From positions 9,251,501 to 9,315,500 of the forward strand of contig OZ020307.1 of the NCBI GenBank assembly GCA_963971305.1: a DNA stretch of 64,000 nucleotides. The letters are read 5' to 3'. The translations under genes and the position numbers were made by a program. Under the pieces are notes generated by a model that made no database searches, had not been told where the DNA came from, and saw only the letters and a list, made by a program, of their open reading frames with translations. Source of the DNA: Arcuatula senhousia. Its lineage: Eukaryota; Mollusca; Bivalvia; Mytilida; Mytilidae. This document shows, piece after piece, positions 22,901-33,624 of the stretch (within the stretch, counting starts at the first letter, position 1; every line of letters starts with the position of its first letter).

Positions 22901-25900
22901 GATATTTCGAATACAGACAGTTCAGGTTATGGTCTACGCAACTGTCCCCATGCCGTTTGACCCTGACCCCATTTTCACGCTCCAGTGACTCTGTGAACTT
23001 AGGTCTTTTTTCAGGCCATAAACTTTTTTGTAAGACTTTTGTGGACGATGAATTGCTTGAAAAGTATAATAGCTAGGCATCTGATATTTAGTATACAGAC
23101 AGTTTAGGTTATGGTCCATGCAACTGTCACCATGCTGTGTGACCCTGACCCCATTTTCACGCTCCAGTGACTCTGTGAACTTAGGTGTTTTTCAGGCCAA
23201 AAAACTTTTTTGTAAGACTTTTATGGAAGATGAATTGCTTGAAAAGTATAATAGCTAGGCATCTGATATTGGGTAAACAGACAGTTGCAGTTAAGGACAA
23301 CGCAACTGTCACCATGCCATGTGACCATGACCCCATTTTTATGCTCCAGTGACTCTGTGAACTTAGGTCTTTTTTCAGACAGAAAACTTTTTGTAATACT
23401 TGTGTGGATAATGGATTGCTTGAATAGTATAATAACTAGGCATCTGTTATTAGGTATACTGACAATTTTTGTGTTTATATCAAGAAATGAAAGCTTAGGT
23501 AGTTGATTTTAGTGATGGTGCCGGCAGGCGAGACATACTTTTAGTGGCCACACTTGTTTAAGCTTAAACGATTAAGATTTAAAAGAACAAATGTCAATCT
23601 ACAAAATCAAAGCAATAAGTTGTTTCACATACAATTCGATTGATTGTGTCCCCTCTTAAATTTCATTAAAGTCAACATCTGGGACATGCATAATTTTCCT
23701 AGATGTAAAATAAAAAAGTGACGACTGTGTCAAGCTAGACAGAAGGACACTCCCTACTCTTTCTATGGAAAAGGCTTTAAAAGCACCTAGGCAAAGCCAT
23801 ATCACTACAAAGTCAAATTGAACAAAGTGTTAAAGCCAAATAGATAATCGGTCCGAGACAATTTTAACTCCTAAAATTTACTAATTATAAGTTATAGAAG
23901 TAAAAATCTGTTCACTTGTGCAAGTGGGATATCTGACTGTACATGATATAAGTATTACAATAAATTTATTCTCTAATAATATATTGTTCAAAATGGTGGT
24001 TATAGAAATAATTTTTGAGGGCAAGGAAATGAAGTTACATGTAAAAAAAAAACATGTATGCAGATGTTTCACAGTCTTGCCCCAAAGGAATAATTTAGGG
24101 ACCTGGGTGGCCGAGTGGTCTAAGGCGCTGGTTTAAATACCACACTATTGATCACTAGCCGATCACCTCTCAGCTGGTTTTCGAGTCCCGTTTGTATTTA
24201 ACAAAAAAGGGACTTCCCCAACTGTATGTGATTAGGTTTGTCATTTACCTGCCCAAGGTCGGTGGTTACCTCCGGGTACTCCGGTTTCCTCCACCAATAA
24301 AACTGACCGCCCTACATGGCCCAGGTGCGTCTATAAAGGGCGTTAAACACCAACACACACACACCCAAAGGAATAAAAAAACTTGTGAAGGTCATATAAA
24401 ATGTCAATTTCAGAATTTTTAGAAAAAATTGGGAAAAAATTATGAATGTCACTTTTTTTTTCTACATGTTTGTCTTTAGTTTGAATTATTTGTCTTGCCA
24501 TCATGCCCACATATATTGCATAATAAAAAGCTATACTGAGCGCAGCAAGATACGACCGCAACAAGTTGAACCCTGTACAAACCCATGTAAGTTGGAGGCC
24601 CAATATGGATAGTCTATTGCTTTGGTCACACGAAGCCCATGGTGGACTTACAAAGCTTTTTGACACATGCATCCTGTGGTGGACTTTTAAATGCATATTT
24701 GACACATATATATTTTCATCAACATCTATACAAAAAGACTTAATTATATTCATGCATGTATTAATTGACATTTTTGGCCCTTTGACCCCTAATTTCTCAA
24801 AAATTGTAAGAGATATTGCAAATCTGATTGCAGAATAAGTCAGGGATTTTCACAAGGAATCCAATGAAAAAAGGATTTTGAAAATTGGACCAAAAATAAA
24901 AAGATTTTATGGGCGTGGCCTGTCTTTAGCTCCCCCTGTAGCAATGTACCAGTGAAATATATATCAAAACCATTGACACATTTAGTTGACAGAATTTTAT
25001 GATCAATTCAACAAAAAAAGAATTTTCAAAATTGAATGAATAATAAACATTCTTCAACAGTTTCTACTACACCTGGTTTGGCCTGTTATGGCCCTTTTTT
25101 CTGAAACGGTAGGGGCCACAAACCCCAAATACAAAATCAACATTCCTTTAGTGGATATAATCATCATATTAAAACCTCATAACAATTGGCTGGCCTACTA
25201 CAACTTAATTTTTGGTATAAAACTATTTGCTTTGACAAACTTTAAAAGATGGTGTTTTGGGCCCCTTCAACCCCTAATTACACACAATTACTCAAAGAAA
25301 CCACAAAGACACCCAGGCATTCTGAGAATAACACAATCAGCAACATAGTTCCTGCATCCCCATCACCACAAGAGACTGGAACCACTTATCACCAGACATC
25401 CATTTAATATCTGATTTGCTTACTTGTCATGCTTGTCAAGGCATCAATTACTTTATTGTTTTCTTTTAGGTTGACAGAATATGATGCCTGTGCCAGGTTG
25501 GGCCAGGAATTGATGGTGACCATAACAGAGAGAAATAAAAACAGTAGAACAAGTTCAGCATACACAAAGGTATGGATAGAACTTAAATAGACGATATTGA
25601 GATGTGGAATAAGTGTACGCGACACAACAAACATAAACAAACAGCAATTCAAAAAATCACAACGGAAAACAGCAAGCAGTCTTCAACATGACCATAGGTC
25701 ACTGCTTGCCGTCTTGCATTGGCCCAAGACTTATAATATAATACAAAAGTATCAAAACCAATCCCTTAATCATCAACGAAAGACCCAATTCTTGACATAA
25801 AACAGTTAACATAGAATGACAAGGACAAACAAAGGCTTTGGCAAAGTTTCCTGGCTTAGGACAGGCACATATAAAATGTGGCGGGGTTAAACTAGTTTTT

Positions 25901-28900
25901 TTTATCCAACCTTCCCCCTATTGATAAGCTTGCACAAAGCTACATATAAAACACACTGTAAAACTCAATCGACAAAAGTTCAATTCAACAAGAGAGAACC
26001 TAAGACAAAATACTGTACGAAAACAACAAGACAAGGAGGAACTCTCTTGAGAACACTCGAAGTTACTGACAACTAGCTATGAAACATTTATCGACTGATG
26101 TAAAAGAATCAAATACATCAGTTCTAAAGACAACATACATGTACACAGTAACTTTAATATTATCATTGATTTCATTTCTGTTCTTTTTTTATTTTATTTT
26201 TTTTTTTGGAGGGGGGGGGGGGGGCAGAAATATATATGGAGCATTTAATTGTTTAAACATTTAATGTACATTTATATGTAAGTAATGAAAATTTTTATGA
26301 ACAAAGTGTTAGTTACATGTATCACCAAGCTGACTTCATATTTTACAAGAATGTGGTTCAATCAGTCATGTCAGTAGATTAAAAAAATACAGAGCTTGAA
26401 CTTTTAGAGTTTTGTGTATATAGAATTGTTTTTTTTTTCAGCTCTCAGCCACTGCTCGAGTTAACATGAAGAAATTCACAGGAGAAGTTAACAGATTAAA
26501 ACAGAACTTAATCAGAGCCTCCTCATCATACCATATGTATCCTTCATGTAAATATACAGTATTGGTAATGGAAATTGAAAACTATGCCTCCACTTTGCCC
26601 AAGACAAGTTAGGCTTATTACAGTGAAAAACAGAAGGCTGCAACCATAGATCTTATTAATTTGTTTTGGAAAATTTATGTCAAAGCTACATGTACTCTTA
26701 CTTTTTACATTTAACTTCTCCTCTTTTGTATTTGCTGTTTTATTTGTGTAAACATACATGTACATGGTTTTTTTAAAATCTGTTTGGTTAATAATTCTTT
26801 GCATTTTGTCCAGCAAAAGAACAATTTTTTTTGTGTGGAATCAGTGTATTGTTTTTAATAATTACGAACATGATGAAGTCCTTTACTGAATCAGAACTCA
26901 GAGAGAAATAGATCGGAGACAGATGATGATCGACAATCTTATAACAAAAGAAAAACAGGTCAATGAGGCCTTCAAAAATGAGGGTAGTAATTCAAGGTAA
27001 TTACAATCAAAAATAAAGTTCTAGGTGACAAATATTGTATCACATGACACAAGACAAATGGTCAACAGACAATTCAAACATGTAAAAATTAATTCTAATG
27101 TTATATTTGTGTAACATTATTTTTCATTGGACAATGACATGTGTAAAACTGACAATTTACCAGCCATAACTACAGAGGGTTGCTTTATTGAAAATTTAGA
27201 AATTAACACAGTAAACACACTTAATGCCCAGAACAAGTGAAAAAATATTAATTTTATCTATTTTGAAAAATTTTTAAGTCTTCACTTTTTATGCCCCATC
27301 TATGCAAGTAGGGGGCATATAGTGTTTGGGTTTGTTCGTCTGTCTGTCCATCTGTGTAAGTCTGTTCCAAATGTTGTAAGATGGGGGGGGTTATGTCTTT
27401 TGGACATATTCCTGTTGGAATAACATTCAATATGACAGATTTGGAAAGGAAACTTGCATGTGACATCACATTGCTTTTCATATAAACATGATAAAGCCAC
27501 ACAAGTAGATAATACTTTTACTTGGACTATTATTTTTTACATTTGTTCAGGCCTTTCTCAATCTTCATTCATGTCAGTTCATATTTTTGTTGATTGCAAT
27601 AAGAATGGAAATAACCATATTGTATTTCAAGCTGTGACTGTGTAAAACTCAATTTTACTGTCACAAATAACTCTGCTTAGCTTTGTCAGGTAAATAAAAT
27701 TTTTGACAGTAAAATGTTACATTTAATGCAGTCAAAGCTTGAAATATAACAGAGTTATTCCCTAATTTACTTTCTCAAGGTAAATTCATCGTAAACAAAA
27801 CTTCCAGACAACAGAGGTGATATTTTTAGATAAAAAATACCATGACATTAATTTTTGTAGAAAGATATTGAAATAATTGAATTAATGTCATTTATTTCTG
27901 TTTCTCTGTAGACAAAGTTTGATAGGGACAGATACTTTTGGTAGTAGAGATCCCTGGGGCATCAGAGATGAACCTGAAGAATTCCAGGGACGATCTAACG
28001 ATGATATTAGACAACAACAGCAGCAAATAATACAACGTAAATAATGCAGTTATGACAAATTTAATGTTAAGAAAATGTTTTCAATGAAATGGTCATTTTA
28101 AATTTGCTATTAAACAGTTGTTTGTAAGCAGCGTTTAGAAACAGGAAAACAAATATATTACCAACTGAAAACCACTTGTAACCAAATAAAATATAATAGG
28201 TAATCAAAAGCCATCTTGTGCACTACAGACAAGGAACAAAACCTAAAGTACATGTTTCAAAAATACTTACTTTACAATAGACGATATTGAGATGTGGAAT
28301 AAGTATACGCGACACAACAAACATAAACAAACAGCAATTAAAAAAATCACAACGGAAAACAGCAGTCTTAATTATTATAAGATTTTTTATTCATAGACTA
28401 AGATAAAGGGTTCGAGTCCCTGCAAAAACACATCTAACAAGATAAAGGTCAAAGGTCCTTGCTTCATCAGTCAGCATGTTCATGGTACAATGTATTCTGT
28501 TTTCAGAGCATGATCAAGGTTTAGAGTCCCTGTCATGTGTGATATTTTTTTTTTTAGAACAAGACTAAAATCTACAGTCCTTGTCACAAGTGATATTCTA
28601 TTTTTAGAACAAGGTCAAGATTTAGAGTCCCTGTCACATGTGATATTCTATTTTTAGAACAAGACAAAGGTTTAGAGTCCCTGTCACAAGTGATATTCTA
28701 TTTTTAGAACAAGATCAAGATTTAGAGTCCCTGTCACAAGTGATATTCTATTTTTAGAACAAGGTCAAGATTTAGAGTCCCTGTCACATGTGATATTCTA
28801 TTTTTAGAACAAGACAAAGGTTTAGAGTCCCTGTCACATGTGATAACCAGACAAAAACAGATGGCGATAGACATAGGAGATGAAGTTGACAGTCAAAATG

Positions 28901-30200
28901 GTAAACTATGTTCTTTATTCAACCACAAAAAAACATACAACTTCACATTACAATTTAGTCCACAGTGCATAATCAGGATGTATGTAGTTTGTACCAGCCT
29001 TATAGATATTATGATATTGATTGTTTTGACTGTACAGCTATTTTCTACAGCATCAAAGATTTTCAATTTGTTATTTTGAAATTTTATTCTCTAAATATAT
29101 GTCTTTGAGGGTTATGTGTAGACAAGTAAAGTATGACACAGGGAAGCAAAAGTTAAATTTTTCATGAAAGAAGCAAAGAGGCACCAATGGGGCATTCGAG
29201 AGTCAAAAGTCTGACAAGGCAACAGCAAAACCAGTAAACACAAACAAGAACAGCAAGAGGAAACACAAAATCAATTGAACAGAAATCAACAAAGCGAAGT
29301 CAAGTCTTAACAAGAGTGAACTCAGGTGCTCTGGGAGAGTAAGCAGTTCTTGCCTGCTGTAGCACAACTGTCGCACCACTAATTTCCAATTCAGTGTGTC
29401 AAATATGGTAAAGGAAGACAAAACAAAACTCTACAACAAACCAACATCTGCAATCAGCTGAGAGATAGAAATCCCATATTGATATTCTATATATTATTAT
29501 AACAGATTTAATTGATGAGATAGGAGACCACATGGACAGAACAGGAGAGAGACTGATTAAAGAAACCAGACACATAAAAATTGTAGATAAAAAATCTAAC
29601 ACTTGTGGTAAGGATAATGAAACTGTATAGCAAATAATTTTTTTTGGCAAAAATACAAAATTATTTTTTGGCTTAACCCAACAAAACATTTACAAAAGTT
29701 AAAGAAGGAGAAAATAAACCACTTTAAACATTAAGTATGTTTACAAGATAAACTAAGGAATCTGTGAACCAATGCTAACTAGCATCTTCGCTAGCCAAGG
29801 GTTACAATCCACTATCTCTTATCTTGAAGATAAGAGATGGCGGATCATAACCCTTGGCTAGCAAAGATGGCTCAATAGTGATACCTTCATTTTTGCAAAA
29901 AAGTGTGACAGAACAATTGAATACCAAACTTCAGATTGAGGTAAAACAGTATACCCCCTCTATATAGCCGATGCATAAAAAGGTTGCATCTTTATTTTTT
30001 TAAGGTCCATTGACCCTTATTTAATTATTTAATTTTAGGGTTCTTACAATGAATTGTCCCTTTTAATTCATAAGTGTAATGCTAGCCCAATATGAAGTTG
30101 TTGACAGTTTGAACTTTGTATTTCAGGTTACTGGGTGGCCATTGTATTACTACTAGTAGCTATAATTGTTATAGTTGCTATTCCCTATCATAAAAAGTGA
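19945..30200 (+). CDS. STX8: syntaxin-8 (Qc-SNARE), 8 coding exons, 235 residues
   Basis: SNARE for late-endosome/lysosome fusion (family knowledge). Exons: first exon 19945-19961 (equivalents 20576-20592 and 22365-22381), then 25470-25569, 26442-26536, 26895-26996, 27912-28036, 28808-28900, 29506-29607, 30127-30200 (stop TGA 30198). All phases agree and the total of 235 residues is close to the 236 of human syntaxin-8. Visible features: N-terminal MASDTWLTEYDACARLGQEL, conserved ITQREIDRRQ and EAFKNEG, DPWG motif, RQQQQQIIQ, SNARE motif about 150-205 with the zero-layer Gln at about 176 (EVDSQND), and a C-terminal membrane anchor at about 213-229 ending PYHKK. The exon 5 (28808) acceptor lies at the end of a 50-bp tandem array of acceptors. 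Any of the three first exons could be used. Confidence 0.92.
20576..20592 (+). CDS. STX8: syntaxin-8 first coding exon, copy 2
   Basis: Identical coding bases to copy 1. Upstream differs by one substitution (GATCGAAG) and the 10-bp insertion. Equally able to splice to 25470. Confidence 0.7.
21113..22273. mobile_element. hAT-like insertion in copy 3 of the exon-1 duplication
   Basis: Comparison with copies 1 and 2 gives exact limits: ATAACAA is duplicated at 21106-21112 and 22274-22280. Ends are CAGGGTTTTAGCCAG and, inverted, CAGTGATTTAGCTAG (12 of 15 match), typical of hAT. No transposase frame, so it is non-autonomous (1161 bp). It separates copy 3's exon from most of its upstream sequence. 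Confidence 0.75.
22365..22381 (+). CDS. STX8: syntaxin-8 first coding exon, copy 3
   Basis: Same 17 coding bases and donor. Its upstream 90 bp are intact, but the hAT-like element lies beyond, and a HINE-like element begins 15 bp after the splice donor, so this copy may be impaired. Confidence 0.65.
22396..23556 (-). mobile_element. HINE-like element, family E (GTCTCGCCTGC hairpin), inserted in a T-run
   Basis: Copies 1 and 2 of the duplication have 8-9 T at this point; copy 3 has 7 T, the element, then 3 T. There is no duplication other than T. Read on the minus strand it begins CAAGTGTGGCC, has GTCTCGCCTGCC near the 5' end, six core units of about 181 bp, a GCC/GTC-rich block, and ends in the hairpin GTCTCGCCTTCCGCGAC...GTCGCAGGCGAGAC before AAAAAAA. 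Confidence 0.75.
24094..24363 (+). mobile_element. tRNA-derived SINE with 13-bp target duplication
   Basis: TSD CCCAAAGGAATAA at 24081-24093 and 24364-24376. Head GGGTGGCCGAGTGGTCTAAG (A box) and TTTTCGAGTCCC (B box), like a tRNA-Ser/Leu. The body contains GGTACTCCGGTTTCCTCCAC and the tail GGGCGTTAAACACCAACACA with an AC-repeat end, as in mollusc SINE families. Confidence 0.85.
24380..25465. other. syntaxin-8 intron 1, unassigned sequence
   Basis: No exon found between the first exon and 25470. Segments such as GGCCTGTTATGGCCCTTT (about 25080-25098) resemble dispersed repeat text but have no second copy in this window. Confidence 0.35.
25585..26085 (+). repeat. dispersed repeat R, long copy after syntaxin-8 exon 2
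   Basis: Starts about 15 bp after the exon 2 donor (25570). GATGTGGAATAAGTGTACGC, CAATTCAAAAAATCACAACG, then TTGGCCCAAGACT and AACAAGAGAGAACCTAAGAC; inverse of 10300-10808. A T/G homopolymer run follows at 26187-26225. Confidence 0.65.
27291..27480 (-). repeat. HINE-like 3' fragment (ATGCCCC hairpin)
   Basis: Minus strand ends ATGCCCCCTACTTGCATAGATGGGGCAT hairpin (27291-27318) followed by AAAAAGTG, preceded by GGACAGACAGACG. In the intron between the 26895 and 27912 exons. Confidence 0.5.
28278..28367 (+). repeat. dispersed repeat R, short copy
   Basis: AGACGATATTGAGATGTGGAATAAG through CACAACGGAAAACAGCAGTC; same start as the copy at 25585. Confidence 0.6.
28507..28850 (+). repeat. junction array J1: seven 3' splice sites plus exon start, 50-bp period
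   Basis: Exon-like starts at 28507, 28558, 28608, 28658, 28708, 28758 and 28808, each after (T)TTTTAG or TTTCAG and each reading AACAAGA...TTTAGAGTCCCTGTCAC. Only the last continues into the full exon (ACCAGACAAAAACAG). From an upstream acceptor the frame meets TAG within the same unit. Confidence 0.93.
28808..28900 (+). CDS. STX8: syntaxin-8 SNARE-motif exon
   Basis: Encodes QQDKGLESLSHVITRQKQM and IGDEVDSQN, including the zero-layer Gln. Donor AATG|GTAAAC at 28901. Its 5' half is the unit of the upstream array. Confidence 0.9.
29160..29370 (-). repeat. retroelement-tail repeat T, inverted copy
   Basis: GAAGCAAAGAGGCACCAATGG ... GGTGCTCTGGGAGAGTAAGC is the inverse of sequence at 49680-49905; related copies at about 44975-45150 and 51635-51785. 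Confidence 0.55.
29783..29869. repeat. palindrome with 43-bp arms in syntaxin-8 intron
   Basis: CATCTTCGCTAGCCAAGGGT...TCTCTTATCTT and its inverse, with about six mismatches and almost no loop. Confidence 0.85.
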
Positions 30201-30205
30201 CCAAT
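30127..30205 (+). CDS. STX8: syntaxin-8 last coding exon: membrane anchor and stop
   Basis: Acceptor TTTCAG|GTTACTGGG. Encodes YWVAIVLLLVAIIVIVAIP then YHKK and TGA (30198-30200). A possible donor CCAAT|GTAAGT follows five bases after the stop. Confidence 0.9.
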
Positions 30206-30597
30206 GTAAGTCTATTTAACTTTTAATCATATTTCTCTAATAATAAACTGGAATCTTCTGTCTCAAGAAAAAAATCATGTCACCTGCTCTATTTGAATAC
30301 AGCACTGTGCCAAAAGTGGGCCAACATTTTTCTCCTATATATTCCATACAAATTCCCTTTAAAAATATTACCAGACTGTTCCTGAACTGATCTTCATGAA
30401 ATAAATACCATTAGATGTAAAAGTTCAGGAAATGTATTTGTTTTGACAAAACTTCTTGATTTTTTTGGTAACCACTCTCAAGAACTACAATAAATATTTG
30501 GTTGAATCATATAGTAAAATGATACATAAAATTTGATACTTGAGTTTAAATTGTGAGTAAAAAAGAATTTTTTGTATAAAATGTTGCCCTTGCATGC

Positions 30598-30752
30598 AAT
30601 TGAATGATTGTAATTTGATATTTCATTGGTGTGTAAAACCCTTGACCATAACACATTTTGAATTAAGTGTGCTAGCGCTTCATGTTAATAATGTGCGACT
30701 GGTCAACGGTTTTACACACGTATGAAAATTCAAAATACAAACATTCAATTCT
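30598..30752. repeat. foldback with about 75-bp arms in syntaxin-8 3' UTR intron
   Basis: TTGAATGATTGTAATTTGAT...GTGTGTAAAACCCTTGACCA mirrored by TGGTCAACGGTTTTACACAC...CAAACATTCAA; moderate mismatches. Confidence 0.65.
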
Positions 30753-30949
30753 TATAACTACATTTTAATGTTTGTGTATATTTTATTTGCGGAATAATAT
30801 CATTCGAGTTGTGAGAATTTACCTGGATAAGAACAAATTTTAGTTGTGCTTATAGTAAGGACCCAGTTACAGCCACAAGAAACAAGTGACATTTCATCAA
30901 AGTATGAAATACATTTAAATGCAGTACTGTTAATCATTTGCTTTGTTTA

Positions 30950-31138
30950 GGGCTGTTCCAGCAAAACATACATTGGACAGGGGGAAGGCAAAATTAAATT
31001 GCCACTATGGGTGGGCTTTAAAAGCTTGTGTAAACTCAAAGCAAAATAAAGTTACTTTAAAAATTAAATTCTATGGGTGACTCCACTTTCAAAGAACTGC
31101 CTTCCCCCCGTCCCATGTATGTTTAGCTGGAACAGCCC
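30950..31138. mobile_element. Harbinger-like MITE, copy 1 (TTA duplication)
   Basis: 189 bp, ends GGGCTGTTCCAGCAAAACAT and (inverse) GGGCTGTTCCAGCTAAACAT; TTA on both sides (30947-30949, 31139-31141). Copy 2 is at 61091-61278. Confidence 0.8.
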
Positions 31139-31335
31139 TTACCACATACTTAATATCTGAAATCCTATGACATAAGTCTTCAAAGGAAGACAACAATATG
31201 TTATACTGTCACACATGAAACAAACATTAACAAGTATTCAGGGAAGAAAGTTCATCTTGAAAACAGCAACACAGATCTTTTAAATCATAGCGATTTTTCT
31301 CAGTTTAATTGCATATCTTGTATCTATTTTTCCAG

Positions 31336-31510
31336 ATTGGTAGAAAGTTAAGTGTTCATCCAAATATGTAGTGCTCATAAAGACACAAAGGTGCAATTGA
31401 CTCATATTTACATTTATCATTGACTGTTTATCTGTATGATGTGATATGGACTTTTTGTTTTTTTTATTATTTATGATGTACTTTATTTAATAAATGATAT
31501 TTTTACTATG
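31336..31510 (+). other. probable syntaxin-8 terminal 3' UTR exon with AATAAA
   Basis: TTTTTCCAG|ATTGG acceptor at 31335 pairs with the GTAAGT at 30206. AATAAA polyadenylation signal at 31489-31494. Confidence 0.5.
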
Positions 31511-31721
31511 TTGATGAAATCATGTTGCCAGTTATATGTGAAAGAAACAAAATCAATATTTTTAGCTTTGTTTGTTTTGAGTGTGTATTTTTAGTCTTAT
31601 CTGTTCCATCATAATGTTTTCTTTTGTATTTGTGTTTTTGTCTCAGCTGCGTAGTGGAGCGAGACATAGGTGTAACTTTATTGGTTGTGGCAAGGGCTTT
31701 AATTTTTATGTTAAGTTATAT

Positions 31722-32485
31722 CAGTCAGGGGCATTACTTAAATCAGTGATTTTTAAATCACTTATTCAAGTAGCATTTCAAAATGCTAAAGATTTTTCCA
31801 AAAATCTAAATTTACAAAAGAACAGTTTAAGAAAATTTACATTAATTAATAAATATTGAAAAAAGATTTAGTAAGCTTCTTTAAAATTACAAAATTATAG
31901 ATTTTGCTGCCACCTGTTATCAGTTTTTCCCAAAAATATGTGATTTTCTGATAAAAGAAAGATCAAATGTAATAACCCATTACTTCACTTTCTGAATTTT
32001 CCCAGCTGTGGCAATAATTTTCCCATTAAGTTCAATATCTTAGGTTTCTGATTATGTAATTAATTACCCATGTTCGCGATCAAAATCTTCATGTTCGCGA
32101 TGCCTGAAGATAGCAGGGGTTACCTTACAAAATTCTACTTAAAATGGTGATTTTTTTAAAGATAAAAATTAATATGATACTTAAACAAGTGATTTGGAGG
32201 GAAATTATCCAAAATTCAGTTCAGGGTCATGTCCTGCCATGACTGGACATTCCATTATCTAGACAGGGGTGTATGCTTTCTTTAATTATACAATAAGACT
32301 CAGACTTATCCATAACTTTTAAAATGAAGAACATTATAATAAAATCACTGTTATAAGTAGTTTATTTGTAATACTTGAACAAGTGATTTTAAAAGAGAGG
32401 TAACTCTAGCTTTGAAAGGAAAATAACTTAATAATACTTAAACAAGTGATTAAAAAATCACTGATTTAAGTAAGGCCCCTGACTG
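31722..32485. mobile_element. nested DNA element with about 50-bp inverted ends
   Basis: CAGTCAGGGGCATTACTTAA and inverse CAGTCAGGGGCCTTACTTAA, followed by ATCAGTGATTTTT; TATAT directly repeated outside. The motif ACTTRAACAAGTGATT recurs at subterminal positions (about 32181, 32373, 32438). Confidence 0.65.
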
Positions 32486-32764
32486 TATATTAGCACCTCA
32501 ATATCACAATAACTATAAGTCCTAGGTTGATGAAAATTGGTATGCATATGCCCCAGGAGTAGCTTAGCACAGTTGCAACCCCATCTTTTGACCTTGACCT
32601 TAATTTTCCAGTTAAGTGACTTTGACAATTTTACATATAATAGCAATGTTATATAAAATTTTATGAGCATCTCCATAAGTCGTAGGTTCATCAAACTTGA
32701 TATGGATATGCACAAGAAGTAGCTTTGCACAGCTGCATCGTCATCTTTTGATTTTGATTTGACA

Positions 32765-33168
32765 TTATACCCCCACTTGTAAGAGAGGGGGCTATATTGC
32801 AATCACCTTGTCCGTCCGTAACAAACTTTCGTAACAGATCTCTCAGCTACTACTGAAAGGATTGATTTAAAATTTGGTATACAGCTTTATCATGATGAGT
32901 TGTATCGTGCCTCCCTTTCCAGGTCAGTCGTGCATCCCTCTATGGTTTCTGAGCCGACTTAGACTTTTTTAAGGGTCAAAAATAGATAATTTTTCATAAC
33001 AGAATTCTCGGCTTCTACAAAAGGGATTGATTTCAAATGTGGTATACAGCTTTATCATGATGAGTTGTATCCTGCCTCCCCTTTCCAGGTCAGTCGTGCA
33101 TTTACTTTCTGTTTTCTGAGTGGCCGAGTGGGGGTATTCTTAGCACGACTAAGTGCAACCCCTTGTTG
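32765..33168 (-). repeat. HINE-like element, family F (ATACCCCC hairpin), nested
   Basis: Minus strand starts CAACAAGGGGTTGCACTTAG, has two core units sharing CAGCTTTATCATGATGAGTT, a GGACGGACAAGG block and the hairpin ATAGCCCCCTC...GTGGGGGTAT. Related copies at 33625-33950 and 43990-44360. Confidence 0.6.
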
Positions 33169-33624
33169 ATTTTTATTAAGGGACTTCGATAATGTTTGAT
33201 GAATAAAAAAGTATTCTGATGGTGCCAGCAGGTGAGACACACTTTAGTGTTAACTCTTGTTAATGCTATCTGTTCCATCATGATGTTTTCATATTTCACT
33301 TTCCATATTGTGTCTCCCAACAGCATGTGTTTTGTAATACAAGTGTAAGATCTCAAACTTTGAACAACCCCTATTTCTGTTCAGTATTGTAAAGAAATAG
33401 TTTGTGCCAGATGCATTTGGAGGTTTGATTCTTTATGCTGGTGAAGTGTGTCTCTACGGTTTACCTGCTCCAGCTTTAATAATTCTGTGTAAAACCTCAA
33501 TATATTCTGTATGATGTATTTTTGACCAATATTATACACCCTGCTTAAAAATATCCATAAGAATGTCTGTCCATTTGTTGCTTCTTCGGGTACCCATGCC
33601 TCCTTAACACCTCAATGGTTTTTA

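Larger units (their letters stand above)
19772..23979 (+). repeat. tandem triplication carrying the syntaxin-8 first exon
   Basis: Copy 1: 19772-20392 (621 bp). Copy 2: 20393-21023 (631 bp; 10 extra bases CAGTGATTAA-like near 20485). Copy 3: 21024-23979, split by two insertions (21113-22273 and 22396-23556). The copies are almost identical, so the duplication is recent; each has the start codon and splice donor. Confidence 0.92.
31640..33256 (-). repeat. HINE-like element, family E, with two nested insertions
   Basis: Minus strand begins CAAGAGTTAACACTAAAGTG with GTGTCTCACCTGC, and ends in the hairpin GTCTCGCTCC...GCTGAGAC before AAAAAC. It is interrupted by the elements at 31722-32485 and 32765-33168. 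Confidence 0.65.

Noticed and set aside
26187..26225. T/G homopolymer run as a regulatory element
   Set aside because: Simple (T)n(G)n low-complexity sequence in an intron, probably slippage or a repeat end.
31581..31859. 92-codon frame after syntaxin-8
   Set aside because: It crosses the HINE-like hairpin and the end of a nested DNA element; not conserved.
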